In this document: positions 35,120 through 44,326 of the stretch, in pieces
Layout: each line of letters opens with the position of its first letter
Numbering within the stretch: the stretch's first letter is position 1
Source of the DNA: Frateuria hangzhouensis
GTDB taxonomy: Bacteria; Pseudomonadota; Gammaproteobacteria; Xanthomonadales; Rhodanobacteraceae
Direction of reading: 5' to 3'
NCBI RefSeq assembly: GCF_026410505.1
Contig: NZ_JAPMIU010000009.1
Location: 1-64,000, forward strand
DNA: 64,000 bases
Notes under the pieces: model-generated
Told to the model about the DNA's origin: nothing
The model's database searches: none
Seen by the model: only the letters and a program-made list of their open reading frames with translations
Translations under genes and position numbers: made by a program

Positions 35120-35148
35120 AAGGCCCCGCCACGTGCGGGGCCTTTGTT
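35120..35148 (+). terminator. Terminator after dksA
   Basis: AAGGCCCCGC (35120-35129), loop CACGT, GCGGGGCCTT (35135-35144) and a short T-rich tail (TGTTCT). It lies 27 bases after the dksA stop. Confidence 0.88.
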
Positions 35149-35236
35149 CTCCGGGGTGAGCAGAATCCGCTGTAGCCGACCTGAACTGGCTGGTCACGGA
35201 CATGGCGCCATGGCAAAGCCTCCCCCGCCGGACGTT

Positions 35237-35297
35237 GTAGGAGCCCACTTGTGGGCGATGCTCCTGGCTCGCCCGATCGCCCACAAGTGGGCTCGTG
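35237..35297. repeat. REP-like inverted repeat, family B
   Basis: GTAGGAGCCCACTTGTGGGC and GCCCACAAGTGGGCTCGTGC face each other between the converging dksA and sufE genes. A fragment of family A follows near 35773-35796, between sufE and cysS. Confidence 0.7.
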
Positions 35298-35319
35298 CCG
35301 ATTCTCCGCACCACTGGTA

Positions 35320-35748
35320 TCAAGCCAGCGCTTGTGCCGCGTAGCCCCTGAGCTTGGCCAGCATGGCCGCCAGGCCGTTGGAACGGGTGGGGGAGAGATG
35401 CTTGGCCAGGCCGATCGACTGCACGAATGCCGGCTCCGTCGCGACGATCTCCGCCGCCGGCCGCTCGGAATAGACCCGCAGCACCAACGCGATCAGGCCG
35501 GACACGATGGCCGAGTCGCTGATCGCAGCGAAGTGCATGCGTTGCGCATCGCCGCTGGGCACCAGCCACACCATCGACTGGCAACCATGCACGCGCCATT
35601 CCTCGGTCTTGCACTCGTCGGGGAAGGAGGGCAACTGCTTGCCCAGGTCGATGAGATACTGGTAGCGCTCGGACCAGTCGCTGAAGAAAGCGAATTCCTC
35701 GGCGATGTCCTGTTGCGCCTGCGCGGCGCTGGGGGCGGTCGTATTCAT
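35320..35748 (-). CDS. sufE: SufE-family sulfur acceptor
   Basis: A 142-residue protein that accepts persulfide from a cysteine desulfurase for Fe-S cluster assembly. It has the family helix FAFFSDWSERYQYLIDLGKQ and the active cysteine in VHGCQSMVWLV near 55. The later SIGLAKHLSPTRSNGLAAML is also standard. No suf operon or desulfurase gene is near, so it could serve the SUF system or a CsdA-like enzyme. Confidence 0.93.
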   Translation of the reverse strand: MNTTAPSAAQAQQDIAEEFAFFSDWSERYQYLIDLGKQLPSFPDECKTEEWRVHGCQSMVWLVPSGDAQRMHFAAISDSAIVSGLIALVLRVYSERPAAEIVATEPAFVQSIGLAKHLSPTRSNGLAAMLAKLRGYAAQALA

Positions 35749-35810
35749 GGGCGCATTATCGCGCAGGCTGCGGCTGGTGGGCTGAAGCCAGCCTTGCGAA
35801 GCATGCGCGA

Positions 35811-37178
35811 TCAGCCCTTCTGGATGCTCCAGCGCGTGCCCTGCGCGCCGTCCTCGATAACCACGCTCATCGCGGAGAGTTCCTTGCGGATCGCATCGGC
35901 GCGCGCGAAATCGCGGGCGGCACGGGCGCTGCGGCGTTCTTCAAGCAGGGCCTCGATGCGCGCTTCATCGATTGCGTCGTCGCCGCGCCTGAACCACGCT
36001 TCCGGATCCTGCTGCAGCAGGCCGAGCAGTGCGCCGCCGCCCAGCAGCGCGGCCTTGGCCGCGGCGCTGCCGGACTGGCGCGCCGCATCGGCCAGCAGCG
36101 CCAGCTCGGCCAGCGCCTGCGGCGTGTTGAGGTCGTCGCACAGCGCCGCTTCCACCGGTGCGGGCACCGGAAGCTCACCCTCGACGGGTACGTGGGCCAG
36201 GTCGCGCAGCACGCGGTACCAGCCATCCAGCGTGCTCACCGCCTGCGCCAGTGCGGCGTCCGACCAGTCCAGCGGTTGCCGGTAGTGGCCGCGCAACAGC
36301 AACAGGCGCAGCGCCTCGGGCGGATGTCGCTTGAGCAGCTCGTGTACCAGCAACACGTTGCCCAGCGACTTGGACATCTTGCGTCCGTCGAAGGTGAGCA
36401 TGCCGTTGTGCAGCCACCAGCGGGCGAATACCTGGCCGCCGTGGGCGCAGGTGGATTGCGCGATCTCGTTCTCGTGGTGCGGGAAAGTCAGGTCCACGCC
36501 GCCGGCGTGGATGTCGATCGTCGTGCCCAGGTGCGCCGCGCTCATTGCCGAGCACTCGATGTGCCAGCCGGGGCGGCCGCGGCCCCACGGGCTGTCCCAA
36601 CCGGGCAGTTCGGGTGTGGACGGTTTCCACAACACGAAGTCGGTGGGATGCTTCTTGTACGGCGCCACTTCAATGCGCGCGCCGGCGATCAATTCATCGG
36701 TATCGCGGCCGGAAAGCCGGCCGTAAGCCGGGTAAGTGCCCACGTCGAACAGCACGTGGCCCTCGGCCGCATAGGCATGGCCGTCGGCAACCAGCGTCTC
36801 GATCATCGCGATGATCTCGCCCAGATGCTCGGTGGCGTGCGGCTCGAGGTCCGGGGGAGCGATGCCCAGCGCTGCCATGTCCTCACGGTAGGCCTGCGTG
36901 AAGCGCCCGGTGATCGCGCCGATCTCCACGCCCTGGCCGAGCGCGGCGGCGTTGATCTTGTCGTCGACGTCGGTGATGTTGCGGGCGTAGACCACGTTCG
37001 GATAATGCCGCCGCAGCAACCGCACCAGCACGTCGAACACCACCGGGCCGCGCGCGTTGCCGATGTGCACGTAGTTGTAGACCGTCGGCCCGCACAGATA
37101 CATCGTCACCCGCTCCGGATCGAGCGGAACGAAGGCGTCGGTGTGGCGGGTCAGGCTGTTGTAGAGCGAGATCGGCAT
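35811..37178 (-). CDS. cysS: Cysteinyl-tRNA synthetase
   Basis: Class I synthetase charging tRNA-Cys. The 455-residue protein has the zinc-binding Cys in [19 protein letters not shown], which also holds the HIGH-type motif (HIGN), further zinc ligands (IECSAMS, His in [11 protein letters not shown]), KMSKS in [11 protein letters not shown] near 268, and the anticodon-binding C-terminal helix ([23 protein letters not shown]). The start at 37178 begins [10 protein letters not shown]; an upstream open stretch is not conserved. Confidence 0.96.
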   Translation of the reverse strand: MPISLYNSLTRHTDAFVPLDPERVTMYLCGPTVYNYVHIGNARGPVVFDVLVRLLRRHYPNVVYARNITDVDDKINAAALGQGVEIGAITGRFTQAYREDMAALGIAPPDLEPHATEHLGEIIAMIETLVADGHAYAAEGHVLFDVGTYPAYGRLSGRDTDELIAGARIEVAPYKKHPTDFVLWKPSTPELPGWDSPWGRGRPGWHIECSAMSAAHLGTTIDIHAGGVDLTFPHHENEIAQSTCAHGGQVFARWWLHNGMLTFDGRKMSKSLGNVLLVHELLKRHPPEALRLLLLRGHYRQPLDWSDAALAQAVSTLDGWYRVLRDLAHVPVEGELPVPAPVEAALCDDLNTPQALAELALLADAARQSGSAAAKAALLGGGALLGLLQQDPEAWFRRGDDAIDEARIEALLEERRSARAARDFARADAIRKELSAMSVVIEDGAQGTRWSIQKG

Positions 37179-37430
37179 GGGGCGAACCGGTGGCGCGGCC
37201 AAGCCGCGCATCTTAGCAGCAGCCGACCTTGCTCTCCCCGGGCTGTGGGAGGAGGCTGGACGCCCGGGCGCTCACGGCGCCTGCCGCGGTCCGGGGGCGG
37301 GCGAAAGTTGCCGGATGCTGAACGGCTCGGCGCTACGTGTCATCCCCGGCATGCTCTAAGCGTTGATTCAGCGTGAATTTGTTGCAATGACGACCGCGCA
37401 GACGCGCTTTTGGACCATGTTGGAGGTCCC

Positions 37431-37967
37431 ATGTACAAGATGTTTCTTCCCGCCCTGGCGCTGGTGCTCGCGACCGGTGCCGTCCATGCGCAGGACGGGC
37501 GTTACGCCAGTGGCGACGACGCCAATTCCCACTACGGATGGGCCGACGTGCTGCGGGTCGATCCCGTCTACGGCGTGGCCCGCACCGAGGTACCGCGGCA
37601 GGAATGCTACGAGGCACCGGTGGTGCGCCAGGAGGGCGGCGGCAATACCACCGCCGGCACCGTGCTGGGCGCGGTGATCGGTGGCGTGCTCGGCAACACC
37701 GTCGGCAAGGGCGACGGCCGCAAGGCCGCCACGGTCGCCGGCGCGGTCGCCGGTGGCGCGGTCGGCCACGGCGTGGCGCGCCGTGGCGAGCGCGAGTACG
37801 AGGACACCGTGACCCGTTGCCGCCAGGTCAGTTCGGTCAGCGAGCAACGCCGGCTGATGGGCTACGACGTCGAATACCGCTACCACGGCGACGTCTACGT
37901 CTCGCGGCTGAACTACGACCCGGGCGAGCGCCTGCGGGTGCGCGTGAGCGTGGCCCCGGCCGAATGA
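37431..37967 (+). CDS. Envelope protein with glycine-zipper domain
   Basis: A 178-residue exported protein. It has a signal peptide (MYKMFLPALALVLATGAVHA) with likely cleavage after HAQ and no lipobox cysteine at the cleavage site. The middle has a glycine-zipper 2TM domain (TTAGTVLGAVIGGVLGNTVG, then AATVAGAVAGGAVGHGVA) as in SlyB/17-kDa surface antigen relatives. The C-terminus (GYDVEYRYHGDVYVSRLNYDPGERLRVRVSV) recurs in this group of uncharacterised proteins. It probably affects envelope integrity; nothing more specific can be read. TGGAGG lies 5 bases before the ATG. Confidence 0.82.
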   Translation: MYKMFLPALALVLATGAVHAQDGRYASGDDANSHYGWADVLRVDPVYGVARTEVPRQECYEAPVVRQEGGGNTTAGTVLGAVIGGVLGNTVGKGDGRKAATVAGAVAGGAVGHGVARRGEREYEDTVTRCRQVSSVSEQRRLMGYDVEYRYHGDVYVSRLNYDPGERLRVRVSVAPAE

Positions 37968-37975
37968 ACGTATCG

Positions 37976-37999
37976 ACCGCCGCCTCCGGGCGGCGGTTT
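37976..37999 (+). terminator. Probable terminator of the glycine-zipper gene
   Basis: ACCGCCGCC (37976-37984), a 4-base loop, GGCGGCGGT (37989-37997) and TTTCCATTT. It lies 9 bases after the stop. The T-run is interrupted, so termination may be partial. Confidence 0.6.
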
Positions 38000-38040
38000 C
38001 CATTTGGACGTCCGTTCGTATGGACGGCCGCAAATAGTCG

Positions 38041-38074
38041 TTGCGTCGTCGCACGATTGCCGGCATGATGCCGG
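38041..38074 (+). promoter_or_regulatory. Candidate arginine-operon promoter with overlapping palindrome
   Basis: TTGCGT (38041-38046), 17 bases, CATGAT (38064-38069) is a moderate promoter. The -10 lies inside the perfect palindrome CCGGCATGATGCCGG (38060-38074), a possible operator. Upstream, ATTTG...CAAAT inverted sequence at about 38002-38035 could be a further protein site. No clear ArgR box of the E. coli type was found. Confidence 0.4.
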
Positions 38075-38094
38075 TCCGCTTATCCGGAACTCCC

Positions 38095-38199
38095 ATGTCC
38101 GCAGCCGTCTTCACCGCTACCGTGCTCACCAGCGCCCGTATGGCCGCTGGCATGACCTCGCGTGCGCGCCGACCGCTGGTCCGACATTCGGCCGGGTAG
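38095..38199 (+). CDS. Arginine-rich leader peptide of the arginine operon (proposed)
   Basis: A 34-codon reading frame starting at ATG 38095 and ending at TAG 38197-38199. Five of its residues are Arg, four of them within eight codons (R23, R25, R26, R30 in SRARRPLVRH), using CGT, CGC and two CGA codons. The frame lies between a candidate promoter and a rho-independent terminator upstream of argF'. Its last codons and stop fall in the sequence that can pair with the terminator's 5' arm. This is the arrangement of amino-acid-biosynthesis attenuators (his, leu, trp, ilv), here with the expected regulatory amino acid. The ribosome site is weak (CCGGAAC, about 8 bases upstream). It has not been shown to be translated. 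Confidence 0.6.
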   Translation: MSAAVFTATVLTSARMAAGMTSRARRPLVRHSAG

Positions 38200-38262
38200 G
38201 CTGTCGCTGCACGCGCATCAGGCGCAACGACGAACAAACCCGGCCCTCGCGCCGGGTTTTTT
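38178..38262 (+). promoter_or_regulatory. Attenuator of the arginine operon: antiterminator and terminator stems
   Basis: Terminator: AAACCCGGC (38236-38244), loop of 6, GCCGGGTTT (38251-38259), T-run to 38262, 89 bases before argF'. Antiterminator: GGCCGGGT (38190-38197) is exactly complementary to ACCCGGCC (38238-38245), so the two structures exclude each other. A third small stem, GGTCCGA (38178-38184) with TCGGCC (38188-38193), can sequester the antiterminator strand. A ribosome stalled on the Arg codons at 38161-38172 leaves 38190-38197 free (antitermination). One at the TAG covers it (termination). Confidence 0.7.
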
Positions 38263-38350
38263 GTTGCACGAAACCTGCCGCGATCGCCGGAATCCATGGT
38301 TTCTTGTGCGCAGACCGATCTGCGCACGCACTCCTCAAAGGAGCATCGAG

Positions 38351-39376
38351 ATGGCCCTTCGGCACTTCCTCACCACCCAGGACTACAGCCGCGCCGAGAT
38401 CGACGCGCTGCTGGAACAGGCCGCCGTGTTCAAGCGCTCGCCGCGTGGCCAGCAGCTTGCCGGCAAGTCGATCGCGCTGCTGTTCTTCAATCCGTCCATG
38501 CGCACCCGCACCAGCTTCGAGCTGGGAGCGTTCCAGCTGGGCGGCCATGCCATCGTGCTGGCGCCCGGCAAGGACGCCTGGCCGATCGAGTTCGAGCTGG
38601 GCACGGTGATGGAGGGCGAGGCCGAGGAACACATCATCGAAGTCGCCCGCGTGCTCAGCCGCTATGTCGACCTGATCGCCGTGCGTGCCTTCCCGAAGTT
38701 CCAGGACTGGTCGGTCGATCGCCAGGACCGCGTCATCAAGGCGTTCGCCCGCCATGCGACGGTGCCGGTGATCAACATGGAAACGATCACCCACCCCTGC
38801 CAGGAGCTGGCCCATGCGCTGGCGTTGAAGGAGCACCTGGGCGATCTGCAGAACCGGAAATACGTGTTGACCTGGACCTACCACCCCAAGCCGCTCAATA
38901 CCGCGGTGGCCAACTCCGCGTTGTTGATCGCGACCAAGCTGGGCATGGACGTGACGCTGCTGTGCCCGACCCCCGAGTACGTGCTGGACGAGCGCTACAT
39001 GGAAGCCGGCCGCCAGAACGCGGCGCAGAACGGCGGCTCGCTGAAGGTCAGCCACGATGTCGAGGAGGCCTACCGCGGCGCCCACGTGATCTACGCCAAG
39101 AGCTGGGGCGCGCTGCCGTACTTCGGTCGCTGGGAGCAGGAAAAGCCCATCCGCGAGGCACACAGGCACTTCATCGTGGACGAGGCCAAGATGGCCCTCA
39201 CCGACCACGGCCTGTTCAGCCATTGCCTGCCGCTGCGCCGCAACGTCAAGGCCACCGATGGGGTGATGGACGCGCCGTACTGCATCGCCATCGACGAGGC
39301 AGAAAACCGCCTGCACGTGCAGAAGGCCGTGATGGCCGGGCTGCTTTCGCAGCCGGGATCCGGGATTCGGGATTAG
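38351..39376 (+). CDS. argF': N-acetylornithine carbamoyltransferase ArgF'
   Basis: Transfers the carbamoyl group to N-acetyl-L-ornithine, giving N-acetylcitrulline. The 341-residue protein has the carbamoyl-phosphate motif [20 protein letters not shown]. It also carries features of the acetylornithine enzyme of Xanthomonas: the proline-rich insertion absent from ordinary OTCases, [37 protein letters not shown] and [13 protein letters not shown] (with the modifiable lysine region near 300). The last eight residues (QPGSGIRD) and the stop are encoded by the left arm of a family C repeat. It is the first gene of the operon and lies behind the attenuator. Confidence 0.95.
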   Translation: MALRHFLTTQDYSRAEIDALLEQAAVFKRSPRGQQLAGKSIALLFFNPSMRTRTSFELGAFQLGGHAIVLAPGKDAWPIEFELGTVMEGEAEEHIIEVARVLSRYVDLIAVRAFPKFQDWSVDRQDRVIKAFARHATVPVINMETITHPCQELAHALALKEHLGDLQNRKYVLTWTYHPKPLNTAVANSALLIATKLGMDVTLLCPTPEYVLDERYMEAGRQNAAQNGGSLKVSHDVEEAYRGAHVIYAKSWGALPYFGRWEQEKPIREAHRHFIVDEAKMALTDHGLFSHCLPLRRNVKATDGVMDAPYCIAIDEAENRLHVQKAVMAGLLSQPGSGIRD

Positions 39377-39477
39377 GGATTCGCTTTCAAAAGCCGCTTG
39401 CGCTCACTTCTTACAAGGTTGCCGATATGTCCACTGCTTCTACCAATCCCGACTCCCGAATCCCCAATCCCGGTTCC
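39354..39477. repeat. Family C inverted-repeat element spanning the argF'/argG junction
   Basis: The left arm (39354-39384: GGGATCCGGGATTCGGGATT, then AGGGATTCGC) encodes the end of ArgF' including its stop. The right arm (39445-39477: AATCCCGACTCCCGAATCCC, then CAATCCCGGTTCC) encodes ArgG residues about 7-17. The element is related to the one at 16757-16903. In RNA the arms could form a long stem across the junction. Confidence 0.72.
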
Positions 39478-40674
39478 AAAGACATTGTCCTCGCCTTCTC
39501 CGGCGGACTGGACACCAGCTTCTGCGTGCCCTACCTGAAGGAGCAGGGCTGGAACGTGCACACCGTGTTCGCCGACACCGGCGGCGTGGACGACCAGGAG
39601 CGTGCCTTCATCGAGAACCGTGCCAGGGAACTGGGCGTGGCCAGCCATCTCACCGTCGACGGCGGCCCTGCCATCTGGAACGGCTTCGTCAAGCCGTTCG
39701 TGTGGGCGGGCGAGGGCTACCAAGGCCAGTACCCGCTGCTGGTGTCCGACCGCTACCTGATCGTCGAGGCCGCCCTGAAGCGCTGCGCCGAGCTCGGCAC
39801 GCGTGCCATCGCGCATGGCTGCACCGGCATGGGCAACGATCAGGTGCGCTTCGATCTCGCGGTCAAGGCGCTGGGCGATTACACCATTGTGGCGCCGATC
39901 CGCGAGATCCAGAAGCAGCACACGCAGACCCGCGCCTACGAGCAGAAGTACCTGGAGGAGCGCGGCTTCGGCGTGCGCGCCAGGCAGCAGGCCTACACCA
40001 TCAACGAGAACCTGTTGGGGCTGACCATGTCCGGCGGCGAGATCGACCGTTGGGCGGCACCGGGCGAGGGCGCGCGCGGCTGGTGCAAGCCGCGCGGCGA
40101 ATGGCCGTCCGACGCGCTGACGCTGACGCTCGGCTTCGAGCGCGGCGAGGCGGTGAGCCTGGATGGCGAGCGCCTGCCGGGCCACCAACTGCTGGCGAAG
40201 CTCAACACGCTGTTCGCCCGCTATGGCGTGGGCCGCGGCATGTATACCGGCGACACCACCATCGGCCTGAAGGGCCGCATCGTGTTCGAGGCGCCGGGCC
40301 TCGTTGCGCTGCTCGCGGCGCACCGCGCGCTGGAGGAGGCGGTGCTGTCCAAACAGCAGAACCGGTTCAAGCCCGAGGTGGCGCGCAAGTGGGTGGAACT
40401 GGTCTACGAGGGCTTCTTCCACGATCCACTGAAGACCGACCTGGAAGCCTTCCTGGCCTCCAGCCAGGCCACCGTCAACGGCGTCGTGACGTTGCAGACG
40501 CATGGCGGCACGGTCGACGCGGTGGCGGTGGAGTCGCCGCATATCCTCAACGCCAGGGGCGCCACCTACGCGCAGTCGGCTGATTGGGGCGTGGAGGAGG
40601 CCGAGGGCTTCATCAAGCTGTTCGGCATGAGCTCGACACTGTGGGCGGAAGTGAATCGGAGCGCCAAGGCATGA
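39427..40674 (+). CDS. argG: Argininosuccinate synthase
   Basis: Joins citrulline and aspartate with ATP. The 415-residue protein has the ATP-pyrophosphatase loop [13 protein letters not shown] near 21, [13 protein letters not shown] near 131, and the tetramer C-terminus. The sequence [18 protein letters not shown] near 178 resembles the Xanthomonas type. Residues 6-17 ([12 protein letters not shown]) are not part of the usual enzyme and come from a family C repeat. The first Met at 39427 is the only start before the repeat; a start inside the core domain is not available, so the extension is probably real. Second gene of the operon. Confidence 0.94.
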   Translation: MSTASTNPDSRIPNPGSKDIVLAFSGGLDTSFCVPYLKEQGWNVHTVFADTGGVDDQERAFIENRARELGVASHLTVDGGPAIWNGFVKPFVWAGEGYQGQYPLLVSDRYLIVEAALKRCAELGTRAIAHGCTGMGNDQVRFDLAVKALGDYTIVAPIREIQKQHTQTRAYEQKYLEERGFGVRARQQAYTINENLLGLTMSGGEIDRWAAPGEGARGWCKPRGEWPSDALTLTLGFERGEAVSLDGERLPGHQLLAKLNTLFARYGVGRGMYTGDTTIGLKGRIVFEAPGLVALLAAHRALEEAVLSKQQNRFKPEVARKWVELVYEGFFHDPLKTDLEAFLASSQATVNGVVTLQTHGGTVDAVAVESPHILNARGATYAQSADWGVEEAEGFIKLFGMSSTLWAEVNRSAKA

Positions 40675-40771
40675 ACGGCCTGCTTTGCGTCCCTTTCCCT
40701 GCTTCGACGGGCTCGGGACAGGCCAGGCCCTCTTCCACCGGGAGAGCGGCTCCATCTTGCGGGAGCGTGCG

Positions 40772-41902
40772 ATGAGCGCGTTGCTGGATGCCACGCTGCA
40801 ACACCTGCGCGCGCTGGTCGCCTTCGACACGCGCAACCCGCCGCGCGCCATCGGCACGGGCGGCATCTTCGATTACCTGCGCGCGCAACTGCCCGGCTTC
40901 GAGGTGACGGTGAACGACTACGGCGCCGGCGCCGTGACGCTGCACGCCGTGCGCGGACAGCCGCGCCTGCTGTTCAACGTGCATCTGGACACGGTGCCCG
41001 ACTCGCCCGCATGGAGCGCCGATCCGCACGCGTTGCGTGTCGAGGGCGACTGCGCGATCGGCCTGGGCGCATGCGACATCAAGGGCGCCGCCGCCGCGCT
41101 GCTCGCCGTGGCGCAGGCCACCGACGGTCCGCTGGCACTGCTGTTCTCCACCGACGAGGAGGCCAACGATGCGCGTTGCATCGCCGGGTTCCTGCGCGCC
41201 TTTCCCGCGCTGGCTCCGGGAGAGGGGAGTCGTGCGCGCTACGAGGCCGTGATCGTGGCCGAGCCGACCCGGGGCGAGGCCGTGCTTGCGCACCGGGGCA
41301 TTCAATCCGTGCTGATGCGCTTCGCCGGACAGGCCGGACATGCCTCGGGAGAGCAGAAGCCGGCCGACAGCGCCTTGCACCAGGCCATGCGCTGGGGCGC
41401 CGCGGCGCTGGACTTCGTCGCGGCGCAATCGCACGAGCGCTTTGGCGGACTGACCGGCCTGCGCTTCAACATCGGCCGCGTCGAAGGCGGCATCAAGGCC
41501 AACGTGATCGCGCCGGCGGCGCAGGTGCGCTTCGGCTTCCGGCCGTTGCCGACCATGGATCCGGATGCGTTGCTCGAACGTTTCCGCGCGCTGGGCGAGG
41601 TGCCGCCGACGCACTGCGAGGAAACCTTCCGCGGCAGCTCGCTGCCTGCCGGCGACACCGCGAGCGCGGAAACCAGGCGGCTGGTGGCGCGCGACCTGGC
41701 CGACGAACTGGAGATCCCGGTCGGCAACGCGGTGGACTTCTGGACCGAAGCGGCGCTGTTCTCGGCCGCCGGCTACACCGCCTTCGTCTACGGCCCCGGC
41801 GACATCGCCCAGGCGCACAGTGCCGACGAGTGGGTCGTTCTCGGCCAACTGGATCGCTACGCGCAAACCATCCATCGGATCGTGAGCAGTGGAAACGCAT
41901 AA
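40772..41902 (+). CDS. argE': N-acetylcitrulline deacetylase (ArgE' type M20 peptidase)
   Basis: Removes acetate from N-acetyl-L-citrulline (and possibly acetylornithine). The 376-residue M20 metallopeptidase has the metal His/Asp in [17 protein letters not shown] near 74, the Asp in [15 protein letters not shown] near 100, catalytic Glu/metal Glu in [11 protein letters not shown] near 128, and a metal His toward the end ([10 protein letters not shown]). The assignment to citrulline rather than ornithine rests on the operon with ArgF'. The start at 40772 follows a 97-base gap containing repeat-like sequence (TTCGACGGGCTCGGGACAGG). It overlaps the next gene by 14 bases. Confidence 0.9.
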   Translation: MSALLDATLQHLRALVAFDTRNPPRAIGTGGIFDYLRAQLPGFEVTVNDYGAGAVTLHAVRGQPRLLFNVHLDTVPDSPAWSADPHALRVEGDCAIGLGACDIKGAAAALLAVAQATDGPLALLFSTDEEANDARCIAGFLRAFPALAPGEGSRARYEAVIVAEPTRGEAVLAHRGIQSVLMRFAGQAGHASGEQKPADSALHQAMRWGAAALDFVAAQSHERFGGLTGLRFNIGRVEGGIKANVIAPAAQVRFGFRPLPTMDPDALLERFRALGEVPPTHCEETFRGSSLPAGDTASAETRRLVARDLADELEIPVGNAVDFWTEAALFSAAGYTAFVYGPGDIAQAHSADEWVVLGQLDRYAQTIHRIVSSGNA

Positions 41903-43304
41903 ACACACCCGAAAGACCATCGTGCGCCTGCTCGAGAGCATGGGCGGCGCGAAGGAAATCCAGCAGTACCTGAAGCGCTTCTCGCAAGTCGACGCCAAGC
42001 GCTTCGCGGTGGTCAAGGTCGGTGGCGCGGTGCTGCGCGACGACCTGCCGGCGCTGGCTTCGTCGCTGACCTTCCTGCAGCAGGTGGGCCTGAGCCCCAT
42101 CGTGCTGCACGGCGCCGGGCCGCAACTGGACCAGGAGCTGGCCGCCGCCGGCATCACCAAGCAGACGGTCCGCGGCCTGCGCGTGACCACGCCACAGGCG
42201 CTGGGCATCGTGCGCCGCGTATTCCAGCAGCAGAACCTGCGCCTGGTGGACGCGCTGCACGCCATGGACACGCGCGCCGTTTCGGTCGCTTCAGGCGTCT
42301 TTACGTCCGATTACCTGGACCGCGATGCCCTGGGCATGGTCGGCAACGTGACAGGTATCGAGCTGGCGCCGATCGAGGCGGCGCTGCGGGCCAATGCCAT
42401 TCCCGTGATCGCCAGCCTGGGCGAGACGGCCGAAGGCCAGTTGCTCAACATCAATGCGGACGTGGCGGCCAACGAGCTGGTGCGTGTGCTGCAGCCGTAC
42501 AAGATCGTGTTTCTCACCGGCACCGGCGGCCTGCTCGATGCGCAGGGGCAGGTGATCGATTCGATCAATCTTTCCACCGAATACGAGCACCTGCTGGCAC
42601 AGCCGTGGATCGAAGGCGGCATGCGGCTCAAGCTTGAACAGATCGGCGACCTGCTGGCCGACCTGCCGCTCACCTCGTCGATCTCGATCACGCGGCCGGC
42701 GGAACTGGCCAAGGAGCTGTTCACCCACAAGGGCTCGGGCACGCTGGTGCGGCGCGGCGAAAAGGTGCTCGCGTTCGACTCCTGGGAGGGCGTGGACCAG
42801 GCGCGCATGCGCGGGCTGATCGAATCGAGTTTCGGCCGCCCGCTGGTGCCCGACTACTTCGAACGCACCCGGCCACACCGTATCTACGTGAGCGAGAACT
42901 ACCGCGCCGCGATGATTCTGACGCAAGAGGAGGGCGTGGCTTACCTGGACAAGTTCGCGGTGCTGGACGAGGCGCAGGGCGAGGGCCTGGGGCGCGCGGT
43001 GTGGCTGGTGATGCGCGAGGCCAACCCGCGACTGTTCTGGCGCTCGCGCCATGGCAACAACGTCAATCCGTTCTACGACGCCGAATGCGATGGCTCGCTC
43101 AAGCAGCCGCGCTGGAAGGTGTACTGGTACGGCATCGACGATTTCCAGCTGATCGAGCGCTGCGTGGCGCATTGCGCGCAGCGCACGCCGACGCTGATGG
43201 ACGTAGAGCTTCCTCCGGCGCAGCAGCCGACCACGGGCCAGGACCAAGGCCTTTCCCTCTCTCCAACCTTCTCCCCGGGCGTTGCCGGGGCAGAAGGAGC
43301 CTGA
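41889..43304 (+). CDS. argB: Bifunctional N-acetylglutamate kinase/synthase (ArgB/A fusion)
   Basis: Acetylates glutamate and phosphorylates the product. The 471-residue protein has an amino-acid-kinase domain (about 1-285: [64 protein letters not shown]) followed by a GNAT-like acetyltransferase domain (about 300-440: [44 protein letters not shown]). This is the vertebrate-like/Xanthomonas NAGS-K architecture, usually inhibited by arginine. The last 17 residues ([17 protein letters not shown]) are encoded by a hairpin-forming repeat-like sequence (CTTCTCCCCGG.../...CCGGGGCAGAAG at about 43266-43297) and are unlikely to be ancestral. Confidence 0.93.
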   Translation: METHKHTRKTIVRLLESMGGAKEIQQYLKRFSQVDAKRFAVVKVGGAVLRDDLPALASSLTFLQQVGLSPIVLHGAGPQLDQELAAAGITKQTVRGLRVTTPQALGIVRRVFQQQNLRLVDALHAMDTRAVSVASGVFTSDYLDRDALGMVGNVTGIELAPIEAALRANAIPVIASLGETAEGQLLNINADVAANELVRVLQPYKIVFLTGTGGLLDAQGQVIDSINLSTEYEHLLAQPWIEGGMRLKLEQIGDLLADLPLTSSISITRPAELAKELFTHKGSGTLVRRGEKVLAFDSWEGVDQARMRGLIESSFGRPLVPDYFERTRPHRIYVSENYRAAMILTQEEGVAYLDKFAVLDEAQGEGLGRAVWLVMREANPRLFWRSRHGNNVNPFYDAECDGSLKQPRWKVYWYGIDDFQLIERCVAHCAQRTPTLMDVELPPAQQPTTGQDQGLSLSPTFSPGVAGAEGA

Positions 43305-43320
43305 TCACGGAGTCCGTTGC

Positions 43321-44271
43321 ATGAGCAGCAAAACTGTAGGCATCGTCGGCGCGCGCGGCCACACCGGCGCGGAGCTGATCCGCCTGATCGCGAGGCATCC
43401 GGCGCTGGAGCTGGCCTTCGTTTCCTCGCGCGAGCTGGACGGCCAGCGCGTGGACGCCCATGTGCCCGAATACGCCGGCGACCTGCGCTACAGCGCGCCC
43501 GCCCACGAGGACCTGCCGGCGCTCGGTGCCGACGTCGTGATCCTGGCCCTGCCCAACGGCAAGGCCGGCGCCTGCGTGGCGGCCTTCGACAACGCCGGCG
43601 CCGATCCGCTGATCGTGGACCTGTCGGCCGATTATCGCTTCGACGAGCGCTGGTACTACGGCTTGCCGGAACTGACCCGCGGGCGTTGGCGTGGGCAGCG
43701 GCGGATCAGCAACCCCGGCTGCTATGCCACCGCGATCCAGTTGGCGGTTGCGCCGTTGAAGGACCTGCTTGCCGCGCCGCCGGTGTGCTTCGGCGTGTCC
43801 GGCTATTCCGGCGCCGGCACCACGCCGTCGGACAAGAACGATCCGCAGAAGCTGCGCGACAACCTCATGCCTTACGCGCTCACCGGCCACATGCACGAGC
43901 GCGAGGCGTCGGCGCAGCTGGGCGTGCCGGTGGAGTTCATGCCGCACGTCGCGCCTCACTTCCGCGGGCTTACCGTGACCTGCAACCTGTATCTGGCGCG
44001 CGCGATGAAACGCGAGGACGTGCTGAACCGTTTCCGCCACGCCTACGACGGCGAGCCGCTGGTGCGCGTGGTGGACGAGGCGCCGTGGGTCAGCCGCATC
44101 GCGGGCCGGCACCACGCCGAGATCGGCGGCTTCGCGCTGGCCGCGGATGGGCGCCGCGTGGTGGTGGTGGCCACGCTGGACAATCTGCTCAAGGGCGCGG
44201 CCACGCAAGCGATGCAGAACCTCAACCGGGCGTTGGGCCTGGCCGAGCTCGAAGGCATTCCTGGCGCGTGA
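43321..44271 (+). CDS. argC: N-acetyl-gamma-glutamyl-phosphate reductase
   Basis: Reduces N-acetylglutamyl phosphate with NADPH. The 316-residue protein has the cofactor loop [17 protein letters not shown] near 5-21, the catalytic cysteine in [14 protein letters not shown] near 137, and [24 protein letters not shown]-like ([12 protein letters not shown]) segments with the catalytic His. The ATG at 43321 starts the dinucleotide fold. It lies 16 bases after argB. Confidence 0.96.
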   Translation: MSSKTVGIVGARGHTGAELIRLIARHPALELAFVSSRELDGQRVDAHVPEYAGDLRYSAPAHEDLPALGADVVILALPNGKAGACVAAFDNAGADPLIVDLSADYRFDERWYYGLPELTRGRWRGQRRISNPGCYATAIQLAVAPLKDLLAAPPVCFGVSGYSGAGTTPSDKNDPQKLRDNLMPYALTGHMHEREASAQLGVPVEFMPHVAPHFRGLTVTCNLYLARAMKREDVLNRFRHAYDGEPLVRVVDEAPWVSRIAGRHHAEIGGFALAADGRRVVVVATLDNLLKGAATQAMQNLNRALGLAELEGIPGA

Positions 44272-44326
44272 ACCACCGGTAGGCCCGGCGCACTCTGTCC
44301 GCAAAAACGACACGAAGGAACAACAC

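Noticed and set aside
38002-38036. ArgR operator upstream of the arginine operon
   Set aside because: Inverted ATTTG/CAAAT sequence exists, but it does not match the paired 18-base ARG boxes known from enteric bacteria well enough to claim.
37976-38262. tRNA or small RNA gene in the region before argF'
   Set aside because: No cloverleaf or CCA-type end is visible. The two terminators are better explained by the glycine-zipper gene and by an attenuator.
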